From Ruminococcus flavefaciens (lineage in GTDB: Bacteria; Bacillota; Clostridia; Oscillospirales; Ruminococcaceae): a stretch of 64,000 nt of DNA. Position numbers and translations under genes: made by a program. Below, one piece after another: positions 8,903 through 17,149 of the stretch; position 1 is the first letter of the stretch; each line of letters opens with the position of its first letter. The stretch covers positions 94,790 through 158,789 of the forward strand of contig DFJW01000083.1 in assembly GCA_002373775.1 (NCBI GenBank). The letters run 5' to 3'. The notes beneath the pieces were generated by a model. That model saw only the letters and a list, made by a program, of their open reading frames with translations. It was not told the DNA's origin and ran no database searches.

Positions 8903-9166
8903 TCAGACCTTGTGTTTTTCTTTTTCCCTGAATTCGCTCTGCTTCGCATCATTCAGCTTTTCCATATTGTTTACAAGATAGTCAGCTGAACGGTAAGCAT
9001 GCTGAAAATCTGTGTCCTTGAAGTGCACTTTCAGATCAACATACTCTCCGTCGATGTTTATGTCAAGTCCGCTGATCTGACGTCCGGGATGTTTGCTGTA
9101 GGCATATTCTATATATGCATCTATCTCTCTGCGCTCCATTTCGCCGCCTGTTATATTGATCTTCAT
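8903..9166 (-). CDS. Small conserved protein of unknown function (87 aa)
   Basis: 87 aa with a strong GGAGGT site. The N-terminal GEMERREIDAYIEYAYSKHPGR block resembles a small family widespread in Clostridia that is sometimes listed under anaerobic ribonucleotide-reductase names, although nothing here supports that enzyme. It is mostly charged with no membrane segment. It lies between a flavoprotein gene and rsmA in one operon. Function unknown. Confidence 0.75.
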   Translation of the reverse strand: MKINITGGEMERREIDAYIEYAYSKHPGRQISGLDINIDGEYVDLKVHFKDTDFQHAYRSADYLVNNMEKLNDAKQSEFREKEKHKV

Positions 9167-9190
9167 AGTTACCTCCGTTCTTGTATGTGA

Positions 9191-10777
9191 TCAGTTATTT
9201 TCGTATGCTGAACAAACTGCTTCCGCACATTTCATGCCGTCTACTGCCGCTGATACTATTCCTCCGGCATACCCTGCTCCTTCTCCGCATGGGTAAAGTC
9301 CTGCCGCAGACAATGAAACAAGATCTTCGCCTCTGTTTATCCTTACAGGTGAACTGCTCCTGCTCTCAACTCCCGTAAGAACGGCTTCTGCATCATCAAA
9401 CCCAGGTATCTTTTTCCCCATCTCTTTTATTCCGAGCCGCAGGCTTTCACAGACGAAATCCGGCAGATATTCGTCTGGAAGCGCAAAACGTGTGCCGGGA
9501 AGATATGACGGCTTCACTCTGCCGAAAATATTTTCTCCACCGTCTAAAAACGCTCCCAGCACCGAAACTGGCGCGTGATAATCAGAGCCGCCGGCTATAT
9601 ATGCTTTTTCTTCTATTTCCCGCTGGAAATACATCCCGGCAAGCGGATGATCGCTGCCGTAATCCTCTGGGCCGACATTCACCAGCAAGGCGCTGTTTGA
9701 GTTTTCTTCATTTCTCGCAAAGTAACTCATGCCGTTTACCGCCAGTCTCCCGTTCTCGGAGGATGCTGCCATTACTTCGCCTCCCGGACACATACAGAAA
9801 GTGTAAAGTGTCCTTCCGTTAGGCAGATGTACCGCAAGCTTATAATCAGCTGCTTTCAATGCCGGATGTCCGGCTGATCTGCCATACATCGCCCTGTCTA
9901 TATCCTGCCGCAGATGTTCGATACGGACACCTACAGCAAAACTCTTCTGTGACAGACTTATGCTTTTTTCATGCAATAATTCAAATACGTCCCTTGCACT
10001 GTGCCCTGTGGCGAGTATCACCTGTGATGTGCTGATGCTGTTTTGGCTGCCGTCTTTTTCGTAGCTGACAGATACTATCCTGCCTTCTGATATGTCAAAT
10101 CCGCAGAATCTCGCTCCGAACCTTACTTCTCCGCCAAGACTGATAACACGCTCTCGCAGTGCCTTTACCACTCCGCGAAGTTTGTCCGTTCCTATATGAG
10201 GCTTGGCAAGCCACAATATCTCTTCGGGTGCTCCGAACTCGACAAATTTTTCGAGTATCCAGCTTATCCGTCTGTCCTTTACTCCTGTAGTCAGTTTTCC
10301 GTCTGAAAATGTTCCTGCTCCGCCTTCTCCGAACTGCACGTTGCACTCCGGATCAAGCTTTCCGGTAGTCCTGAAAAGCTCGACCGACTTGCAGCGTGTA
10401 TCTACGTCGGCTCCCCGTTCAAGTACTATCGGCCTTGCTCCTGCCATTGCAAGAACAAGTGCCGCAAACATGCCTGCCGGTCCGAATCCTACTACGACCG
10501 GTCTGCATCTGCCTTTATACGCCGGCGGGATGTAATCTTCTTTTGTGACCGGTACTGCATTCTTTATAATCCTGAGAAGTTTTCCTTCGTTATCTGCGGT
10601 GATATCGACGGATATTATAAAGTGGACATCGTTCTTCCGGCGTGCATCTACCGATCTTTTCGAAAGTCTGACACTTTTGATGCTTTCCCGTTTTATGCGC
10701 AGTTTTTTTGAGCACAGCTCCTCAAGCCCGGAAAAATCAAAATCAAGAGGGACACTTATCCCATTTACCCTTATCAT
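9191..10777 (-). CDS. FAD-dependent oxidoreductase (NAD(FAD)-utilising dehydrogenase family)
   Basis: 528 aa. The dinucleotide-binding loop is PVVVGFGPAGMFAALVLAMAG, with further FAD contacts VILATGHSARDVFELL and GLYPCGEGAGYAGGIVSAAVDG near the C-terminus. This is the widespread uncharacterised flavoprotein family with a ferredoxin-fold N-terminal domain (residues 1-80). The start at 10777 (MIRVNGISVP) has AAAGGAG upstream and overlaps the preceding stop as ATGA, indicating translational coupling. Substrate unknown. Confidence 0.9.
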   Translation of the reverse strand: MIRVNGISVPLDFDFSGLEELCSKKLRIKRESIKSVRLSKRSVDARRKNDVHFIISVDITADNEGKLLRIIKNAVPVTKEDYIPPAYKGRCRPVVVGFGPAGMFAALVLAMAGARPIVLERGADVDTRCKSVELFRTTGKLDPECNVQFGEGGAGTFSDGKLTTGVKDRRISWILEKFVEFGAPEEILWLAKPHIGTDKLRGVVKALRERVISLGGEVRFGARFCGFDISEGRIVSVSYEKDGSQNSISTSQVILATGHSARDVFELLHEKSISLSQKSFAVGVRIEHLRQDIDRAMYGRSAGHPALKAADYKLAVHLPNGRTLYTFCMCPGGEVMAASSENGRLAVNGMSYFARNEENSNSALLVNVGPEDYGSDHPLAGMYFQREIEEKAYIAGGSDYHAPVSVLGAFLDGGENIFGRVKPSYLPGTRFALPDEYLPDFVCESLRLGIKEMGKKIPGFDDAEAVLTGVESRSSSPVRINRGEDLVSLSAAGLYPCGEGAGYAGGIVSAAVDGMKCAEAVCSAYENN

Positions 10778-12006
10778 CCGGTCACTCCTTTCAGCTGCAT
10801 CGCTGCATTCTTTCCGGCAACGTACCCGGATGACCATGCCCATTGCAGATTGTAGCCTCCGCAGTCGCCTACTATATCAAGTATCTCTCCGCAGAGGTAT
10901 ACTTCCGGTTCAAGCTTCGAACGAAGTCCGACATCCACACATGCGGCGTGGACACCGCCCATTGTCGCCTGTGAATTCTTCCACGGTGCTGCTCCTGTCA
11001 CTTTGAATTCCAGCTGCTTTATACGCCGGCATATCTTGTCAAGATCAGCGTCGGTCAGTTTACATATCAGCTCGTTCATCGGTCTGCCAAGAGTGTTCTT
11101 TACTATGCAGACCGCAAGGTTCTTAGGGAAAAGTCCGGTAAGCAGTTCTGCTGTTTCCTGACTGCTGCGGACTCTGCGTATCTTTTTCAGCCGTTCAAAC
11201 AGTTCTGCATGTGACATATCAGAAAGGTCCGCTCTCAGTATCAGTCCGCCTTCGTACTGCTGATACAGATATGCAAGATCAAACACACATATGCCGGATA
11301 CGGTATTCTCTGTGAACTGTATCTCACCATATCGGCTCTCAAGTTCTTTGCCGCCTGATACCGCGGTTATCTTTCCCTTGACACGGACGCCCTTCAGTCC
11401 TTTCAGAGATTCCGGAGCTGCTTTTAACGGAGCTACTGCCGGGCATATATTCGATACCTTATATCCTTTATTCCTCAGCAGGCGCATCAATGTTCCGTCT
11501 GTTCCCATGTCGGGGGCGGCATATCCTCCTGCTGATATCACCAGGCGGCGGCAGCTGAGCTTTCTTCCGTCCTTCGCATGCAGAGTTACTATGCCTTTGT
11601 TTATGACGTAATCGACTACGTCAAATCCACATATCTCGTCTATCGAGAGTTCTTTCATCCGCATGCGCAGTGCGCTGAGCACCGATGCTGCCGAATTGCT
11701 GGCAGGATACATCCTGCCCTGCTCATCTGTTACACATACTACGCCAAGCTCTATGAACATGTCTTCCGCAGTTGGTGCAGCTCTGAATATCTCTTCTGTG
11801 AATGCGACTGAACCGTGATAATGAGAGACGGAAAGATCAGTGTTGCTCAGGTTGCATCTGCCGTTGCCGGTCGAAAGTATCTTCTTTCCCACACGGTCAA
11901 GCCTCTCTGCTACTGCAACTGACAATTCAGGACAATTCTCTTTTGCCGATATCGCAGCAGCTAACCCGGATGCGCCTCCGCCGGCTATAATTATATCATG
12001 ATCCAT
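10774..12006 (-). CDS. HI0933/YhiN-family flavoprotein (aminoacetone oxidase-like)
   Basis: 410 aa. N-terminal FAD loop IIIAGGGASGLAAAISA, then RVGKKILSTGNGRCNLSN, the HI0933 signature, and a C-terminal GCGGYNLQWAWSSGYVAGKNA-type segment (GDCGGYNLQWAWSSG). The family is annotated as aminoacetone oxidase or BaiN-like reductase; the true substrate is not determined. It is coupled by a 4-bp overlap to the next flavoprotein gene, so two flavoproteins of different families are co-expressed. Confidence 0.92.
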   Translation of the reverse strand: MDHDIIIAGGGASGLAAAISAKENCPELSVAVAERLDRVGKKILSTGNGRCNLSNTDLSVSHYHGSVAFTEEIFRAAPTAEDMFIELGVVCVTDEQGRMYPASNSAASVLSALRMRMKELSIDEICGFDVVDYVINKGIVTLHAKDGRKLSCRRLVISAGGYAAPDMGTDGTLMRLLRNKGYKVSNICPAVAPLKAAPESLKGLKGVRVKGKITAVSGGKELESRYGEIQFTENTVSGICVFDLAYLYQQYEGGLILRADLSDMSHAELFERLKKIRRVRSSQETAELLTGLFPKNLAVCIVKNTLGRPMNELICKLTDADLDKICRRIKQLEFKVTGAAPWKNSQATMGGVHAACVDVGLRSKLEPEVYLCGEILDIVGDCGGYNLQWAWSSGYVAGKNAAMQLKGVTG

Positions 12007-12015
12007 TTTATCACC

Positions 12016-12936
12016 TCAGTCCGGTATAATATCTATCACTGCTACCTCAGGACGGTTATTGAACCTTATAGGAGCAGGTGCTGCACCAAGTCCGGAAGTT
12101 ATGAACATGTATCCGCCGTTATAACTGAATAAGCCTTTGTCATATACCGGCATATCCTTGTACCTTATCTCGGGAATCCACGCTCCTGTTTCAGAATAGT
12201 ACAGCGGCCCCATTCCAAATGGAAGCTGTATCATTGAGCCGTGTGTATCGGCACATATCGTCAGGTCAGCTCCGAATTCTGCGAATTTCTCGTAATTCGG
12301 GATGTGTGCGAGCAGTATGGAATAGCAATCGTCTTCAAGTTCAAATTCATTGTGAAGATCAAATGTCGAACTGTAGTACACATTGTCTATACCTATTATC
12401 TGGAAACGCGCTCCGTTTACCTCAATTATGTCGCACTGATAATCCATGAGTTTCGCGCCGGTCCTGCGGACCGCTTTCTTATAGTAAGCATCCGTGTCGT
12501 GTTCTCCGGTGACTACATATACCATATAGCCCTCATCAACTACCGACTGTATCAGCTCTACCGCTTTGTCTATAAGATCATTGCTGCTCTCTCGCGTGTA
12601 CATATCTCCCATTATCATTACGATATCAGGATCAGTCTTGTTTATCTTCCGGAGTATGCGCTTGTTGCTTATGCCGTGCTTTGTAACATGCTGGTCGCTT
12701 ATGACTGTAAGTCTTACAGTTGACGACACTTTATCAGAGCTTATACTCAGCTTGTTTATCTTTATCGTATAATTGTTGAACCACCAGAACAGGAACATAA
12801 GTATCAGTGCAGCACAGAAGCGCCTTATCCTGAACTTTGCCCTTGAACGTTTTTTTCTGACTGCCGGTCTCTCTTCGGCAGGCGTGTCTTCCTCTGCTGT
12901 TTGTCCGAAAAATTCTTTTATCTCTTCTTCATTCAT
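12016..12936 (-). CDS. Membrane-anchored metallophosphoesterase (YaeI-like)
   Basis: 306 aa. A charged cytoplasmic N-terminus (about 35 residues) and one membrane segment (FCAALILMFLFWWF) precede a calcineurin-like phosphoesterase domain. Metal motifs: S-D-Q-H, IMGDMY, VTGEHD (usual GNHE/D) and DTHGSM (usual GHTHGG). The last two deviate by one residue each, but the His/Asp ligands remain. Likely acts on a phospholipid or nucleotide phosphoester at the membrane face. Its ATG shares a base with the mscS stop (TAATG). Confidence 0.88.
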   Translation of the reverse strand: MNEEEIKEFFGQTAEEDTPAEERPAVRKKRSRAKFRIRRFCAALILMFLFWWFNNYTIKINKLSISSDKVSSTVRLTVISDQHVTKHGISNKRILRKINKTDPDIVMIMGDMYTRESSNDLIDKAVELIQSVVDEGYMVYVVTGEHDTDAYYKKAVRRTGAKLMDYQCDIIEVNGARFQIIGIDNVYYSSTFDLHNEFELEDDCYSILLAHIPNYEKFAEFGADLTICADTHGSMIQLPFGMGPLYYSETGAWIPEIRYKDMPVYDKGLFSYNGGYMFITSGLGAAPAPIRFNNRPEVAVIDIIPD

Positions 12937-13865
12937 TATGTATTATCCTTTATATGAACATCAAGCTGATTGAACGGTATCTCTATATTCTCAGCATCCA
13001 GACGCGCTTTTACAGCTTCGTTCATATTATACTTTTCCGCTATGTAGTCTTCATTCTTTACCCATACGAGAACATCTATAGAGATCGAGCTTTCGTTGTG
13101 CGATGCCATTCTCACTACAGGCAGCTTATCCTTCAGGATAAGCGGTTCATGAGCTATTACGTCCAGTATAGCCTCACGCGCCTTATTGAAATCCGCACTG
13201 TAGCTTATATCATATCTCAGGTCGATACGCCTTGTGGGATTGTCTGTATAATTTACTATCTTTGCATCCGCTACTTTTCCGTTGGGTATGAATACGGTCT
13301 TGTTGTCAAACGTGATTATTCTTGTGTACAGGATGCTTATGGATTCGACTTTTCCCACGGAATTGTCGATCTCTATCGTATCCCCAGCTGAAAACGGCTT
13401 TGAAAAAAGTATTATGAATCCGCCGGCAAGGTTCGAAAGACAGCTTTGCAGCGCAAGCGATATCGCAAGTCCCACTGCACCGAATATAGTGATTATGGAC
13501 GACATCGGCACATTTATTACTGTAAGTGCCATTATTATCACTACTGAAGAAAGGATTATCCTCACTAACGAGACAAGGAAACTCCTTGCTGCTCCGTCTA
13601 TGTTTGAACGCCTCATCGTCCTTGATACCAAACGTGATATAAGCTTTGATATAAGCAATCCTATCACTAATATAAGTATCGCCATCAACAATGATGGCAG
13701 CGCATGCTTGAAATGGTCGGCTGCTTTTTCAAATATGCTTGCAGTCCGTGTGACCTGCTCTTGTATAGTTGCAAACGAGGTCGTTGCTGTGTCGGTCGAT
13801 GTCGGTGCCGCAGTTGTTGTCTCTGTCAGATCTTCAAACAGATCAGTGGCGATTATTACTTCCAA
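12936..13865 (-). CDS. mscS: Small-conductance mechanosensitive channel (MscS family)
   Basis: 309 aa. A Thr-rich N-terminus (about residues 10-30) leads to three membrane segments: ALPSLLMAILILVIGLLI, FLVSLVRIILSSVVIIMALTV, and the pore helix SIITIFGAVGLAISLALQS. The beta domain PFSAGDTIEI follows with the C-terminal alpha/beta cage. It opens on membrane tension to release solutes during osmotic down-shock. First gene of the operon mscS-phosphoesterase-HI0933-flavoprotein-small protein-rsmA, transcribed from a promoter inside a 94-bp repeat. Confidence 0.93.
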   Translation of the reverse strand: MEVIIATDLFEDLTETTTAAPTSTDTATTSFATIQEQVTRTASIFEKAADHFKHALPSLLMAILILVIGLLISKLISRLVSRTMRRSNIDGAARSFLVSLVRIILSSVVIIMALTVINVPMSSIITIFGAVGLAISLALQSCLSNLAGGFIILFSKPFSAGDTIEIDNSVGKVESISILYTRIITFDNKTVFIPNGKVADAKIVNYTDNPTRRIDLRYDISYSADFNKAREAILDVIAHEPLILKDKLPVVRMASHNESSISIDVLVWVKNEDYIAEKYNMNEAVKARLDAENIEIPFNQLDVHIKDNT

Positions 13866-13894
13866 TCATTTCAACTCCTATATACAGATAACTT

Positions 13895-13923
13895 ATTATA
13901 ACATATAGTGAAGAAAATGGCAA
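13895..13923 (-). promoter_or_regulatory. Promoter of the mscS operon, embedded in the 94-bp repeat
   Basis: Minus strand TTGCCA, 17 bp, TATAAT; the -10 lies about 30 bp before the mscS ATG. The -35 and spacer are repeat sequence; the last two bases of the -10 are at the repeat edge. A weaker twin (TTGCCG-N17-TATAAG, 13989-14017) sits in the second repeat unit. Confidence 0.8.
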
Positions 13924-14082
13924 GAGCCGCGCGAAAAAACTTGACGTTCATAAAACTATACCGCGTTCAAGGGTGCAGCGTCACGCTGCTTATAACATAT
14001 AGTGAAGAAAACGGCAAGAGCCGCGCAAAAAACTTGACGTTCATGAAACTACACCGCGTTCAAGGGTGCAGCGTCACGCTGC
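13896..14082. repeat. Tandem 94-bp repeat, two copies (locus 1)
   Basis: Units begin at 13896 and 13990 (period 94) and are nearly identical. Each runs from TTATAACATATAGTGAAG through CAAGAGCCGCGC, CTTGACGTTCAT and CGCGTTCAAGGG to a perfect hairpin GCAGCG-TCA-CGCTGC. A third unit starts after 14082 but decays at once. The same tandem pair with the same period occurs at 63805. Each unit contains a promoter reading out on the minus strand. Confidence 0.9.
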
Positions 14083-14095
14083 TATAACATAAAAT

Positions 14096-14121
14096 GGCAT
14101 CCGCATTGCACGGATGCCAGA
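14096..14121 (-). terminator. Terminator of the TPM/GH2/ABC/alarmone operon
   Basis: Hairpin TGGCATCCG / CGGATGCCA followed by TTTTAT on the minus strand, just after the DUF6514-like stop. Confidence 0.8.
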
Positions 14122-14123
14122 GT

Positions 14124-14426
14124 TCAGATGGATATACTGAGATAGTTCAACGCCCTTGAATATATGCTTCGCGGCCGGATACGGCTGTTTATCAGCATTT
14201 CTGCAAAATCTACAGCATCCTCGACATTCCTTGAAAAATCAGGTATCGCCTCTTTTTCTCCGGATGAGTAGTCTTCTGCCTCGATCCCGTATGTAATGAC
14301 TTTGTCTCCAAACAGATCCATGCGTCCGGCTGTTACACGATATGCGACTTTGTTATCGCCGTACACTTCTAAATACACTGTCCTGTCATACACTTTCCGA
14401 CTTATTTTTCTCATGATACCGAACAT
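14124..14426 (-). CDS. Small protein resembling DUF6514
   Basis: 100 aa with GGGAG 8 nt before the ATG. It has alternating hydrophobic strands, VTYGIEAEDY-like text (ITYGIEAEDYSSGE) and a C-terminal helix, which resembles the small DUF6514 proteins of Clostridia. No catalytic motif or signal peptide. Last gene of its operon, downstream of a small alarmone synthetase. Function unknown. Confidence 0.7.
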   Translation of the reverse strand: MFGIMRKISRKVYDRTVYLEVYGDNKVAYRVTAGRMDLFGDKVITYGIEAEDYSSGEKEAIPDFSRNVEDAVDFAEMLINSRIRPRSIYSRALNYLSISI

Positions 14427-14555
14427 TATTATTGCTCCCTTCTTTGTTCCTGACCTTTCGGCAAATACTATTATATCATATCGCTGCCGCTGTGTGAACA
14501 GGTCTAAAACAGAGCCTTTGTTGTCATTAAGGGAGAATGTGTCGTTTCATGACGC

Positions 14556-15251
14556 TCAGTCAAGGTCGCTTATCTTGTTGAATATGTTCTGCATCTGTAT
14601 GTCGGTCTCTGCTATGCGTTCTGCACACTGACGCAGTTCTTCGGATATCTCCGCTGTTATAGCGGCTGATGGCTTGTATTTCAGCTGATGTTCAAGACTC
14701 GCCCAGAAATCCATGGCTATGGTCCGCACTTGTATCTCTACCGGCGCATATGTCTTATGCGTGGAAAGATAGACCGGTACGCTGACTATGATGTGATAGC
14801 TCCTGTATCCGCTGGGCTTGGGATTCTTGATATAGTCCTTCTGCTTGATTATCGTAAAATCATCTCTGCTTGTGAGCATATCGACTATGCGGTATATGTC
14901 GCTTATGTAATAACAGGTAACACGGATGCCTGCCATGTCAAGAAGATTCATGCGTGCAGATTCTGTTGTGATCGGCAGTCCTTTCTTCTGGAGCTTTCCT
15001 ATTATGGACTGAGGAGACTTCAGCCGGCTTTCGATATTGTGTATCGGATTTCTCTGGAACTTTACACTGAATTCGTTGTCGATTATCGTAAGATAGGTCT
15101 TCACTACTTCTATAGCTGAATCATACAGGTGCTGAAGCTGAAGAAAATCATACAAGACCTCGGCTATCTGTTCCTTGAAAGATTCATTCTGCGCCGGTAC
15201 TGACGGTACAAGGCTCTCAAATGTCTCCCTGTAAAAATCCTTCTCACTCAT
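14556..15251 (-). CDS. Small alarmone synthetase (RelQ/YjbM-type GTP pyrophosphokinase)
   Basis: 231 aa with a single synthetase domain; no hydrolase, TGS or ACT domains, as in RelQ/YjbM. Motifs: SRLKSPQSIIGKLQKKG, DMAGIRVTCYY, NPKPSGYRSYHIIV and VEIQVRTIAMDFWASLEHQLKYK. It transfers pyrophosphate from ATP to GDP or GTP to make (p)ppGpp. The start at 15251 (MSEKDF) has GGAAGGAAG upstream; the longer frame overlaps the ABC exporter end. Co-transcription with an exporter and a GH2 enzyme is unusual. Confidence 0.93.
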   Translation of the reverse strand: MSEKDFYRETFESLVPSVPAQNESFKEQIAEVLYDFLQLQHLYDSAIEVVKTYLTIIDNEFSVKFQRNPIHNIESRLKSPQSIIGKLQKKGLPITTESARMNLLDMAGIRVTCYYISDIYRIVDMLTSRDDFTIIKQKDYIKNPKPSGYRSYHIIVSVPVYLSTHKTYAPVEIQVRTIAMDFWASLEHQLKYKPSAAITAEISEELRQCAERIAETDIQMQNIFNKISDLD

Positions 15252-15288
15252 GTTTCTTCCTTCCTTTCTTTGCGTTTGGTTTATTATG

Positions 15289-17145
15289 TCATGTCTCGCC
15301 TTCAGAGTATTCAAAACTGCCGGATGTCTGATCGGCTTTGCTGAACTGCGTATTATATAGCTGGGTATATACTCCGCCTGCATTCACAAGCTGACTGTGA
15401 GTTCCCCTTTCTGCTATGGTTCCGTCCTTTATCACAAGTATCTCATCAGCTGAAAGGATAGTTGAAAGGCGGTGGGCTATGAGTATGCTCGTTCTGGAGG
15501 CTATGAGCGGTTCTATCGCATCTTGTATCTTCTGCTCAGATATGGAGTCGAGCGCTGATGTTGCTTCGTCGAATATCATGAGCGCAGGATCTTTCAGCAG
15601 CACACGGGCTATGGATATCCTCTGCTTTTCGCCTCCGGAAAGTTTCAGTCCGCGGTTTCCTACGACTGTGTCAAGACCTGTTTCCTGATTCTGGATGAAG
15701 TCGTATATATTCGCCTTACGGCATGCTTCTATGAGTTCTTCTTCTGTTGCTTCCGGTTTTGCGTAGAGCAGATTGTCACGGATCGTTCCGTTGAAAAGAT
15801 ATGTCTCCTGGCTTACTATACCGATGTTGTCACGAAGATATGAAAGATCAAGCTTTCGTACATCTATGCCGTCAAACATCACCGTTCCTGATGTAACGTC
15901 ATAGAGACGCGGTATCAGGTTCACCAGCGTGCTCTTTCCTGAACCGGAAGGTCCTACGACTGCTATACATTTTCCGCTCTCAAGGCTGAAATTGATGTTT
16001 TCAAGTATCTGCCGCTCTTTATCATAATAGAACCCGACTTCTCTGAAATCTACTCTGCCCTCCGCCGGAACATCAGGTGTCACTGCATCAGGGGCATTCT
16101 CTATCTCAGCCGGCATGTCAAAATACTCGAATATCCTCGTAAACATCGCCATTGAACGGATCCAGTCCACCTGTATATTGAGCAGCTGGTTTACAGGTCC
16201 GTACATCTTTCCCAGAAGAGCTACGAGTACGGTTATGTCGCCGACTGTAAGCGAATCATCGTATTTCATCATCAGTACTCCGCCTGCAAGATATATCAGC
16301 ATCGGTCCGATACTCGAAAATGTGCTCAGTGCTACTCTGAACCAGCGGCCTGCCATGCTTTCGCGGATATTCAGCTTTATCATCCGGCGGTTCACTTCTT
16401 CATACTTGTGATACTCTTTTTCCTCCGTACCGAACAGCTTTACAAGCAGCTGACCGCTTACTGACATGGTTTCATTGAGTATGCCGTTTATCTCGTCATT
16501 GCACGCCTGTGATTCCTTGGTTATGGTCCAGCGTGTCTTCCCGGCACTGCGCGTCGGTATGACAAACAGCGGAATGACCGCCATTCCCACTATCGCCAGT
16601 ATCCAGCTCTGTCTGAACATAACTATAAGTGCCACGATAAGTGTTATCGAATTTGACAGGATGCTGGTGAGTGTGCTCGTTATTATCTGCTGTACTCCGG
16701 ATATGTCACTTGTCATGCGCGTGATTATATCGCCCTGATTATTCGATGTGAAAAAGCGCTGGGACATTTTTTGCAGATGCCGGTACATCCGGTTCCTCAT
16801 ATCAAATGTTATGTGCTGGGCTATCCATGTATTCATGTAACTCTCAAGCACTCCTATGAGATTTGCACCGAGAGTTACCGCAAGAGTAAGCACTATGAAG
16901 AATATCAGTTTGCTCATGCTCCTGCCGATGAGTCCTTCATCTATGATCTTTCCGGTCAGGACCGACGGCAGCAGGTTGAGTACGGATGAGATGATTATCG
17001 CAGTCAGCACTACGAGCATCTGTTTCCAGTAGGGCTTCAGATATGAGAATATCCTCTTCAGCAGCCCTTTCGTGACCTTGGGCGCATTCTTCTTCTCTTC
17101 TTCCGTAAGGAAGCTTGCCCCTCTCGGTCCTCCCATTGGCGGCAT
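15289..17145 (-). CDS. ABC exporter, fused membrane and ATPase domains
   Basis: 618 aa. A six-helix type-I exporter membrane domain (residues 30-340) precedes an ATPase domain with Walker A GPSGSGKST, signature LSGGEKQR, Walker B ALMIFDEATSALD and H-loop LIAHRLST. All catalytic residues are intact, so a homodimer is possible. Substrate class cannot be read from sequence; family members move lipids, drugs or peptides. The GH2 gene ends 4 bp upstream of its ATG. Confidence 0.94.
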   Translation of the reverse strand: MPPMGGPRGASFLTEEEKKNAPKVTKGLLKRIFSYLKPYWKQMLVVLTAIIISSVLNLLPSVLTGKIIDEGLIGRSMSKLIFFIVLTLAVTLGANLIGVLESYMNTWIAQHITFDMRNRMYRHLQKMSQRFFTSNNQGDIITRMTSDISGVQQIITSTLTSILSNSITLIVALIVMFRQSWILAIVGMAVIPLFVIPTRSAGKTRWTITKESQACNDEINGILNETMSVSGQLLVKLFGTEEKEYHKYEEVNRRMIKLNIRESMAGRWFRVALSTFSSIGPMLIYLAGGVLMMKYDDSLTVGDITVLVALLGKMYGPVNQLLNIQVDWIRSMAMFTRIFEYFDMPAEIENAPDAVTPDVPAEGRVDFREVGFYYDKERQILENINFSLESGKCIAVVGPSGSGKSTLVNLIPRLYDVTSGTVMFDGIDVRKLDLSYLRDNIGIVSQETYLFNGTIRDNLLYAKPEATEEELIEACRKANIYDFIQNQETGLDTVVGNRGLKLSGGEKQRISIARVLLKDPALMIFDEATSALDSISEQKIQDAIEPLIASRTSILIAHRLSTILSADEILVIKDGTIAERGTHSQLVNAGGVYTQLYNTQFSKADQTSGSFEYSEGET

Positions 17146-17149
17146 ATTA

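Noticed and set aside
13896..14082. Tandem repeats that might be a CRISPR array
   Set aside because: Only two abutting 94-bp units with no spacers, and no cas genes anywhere in the window.
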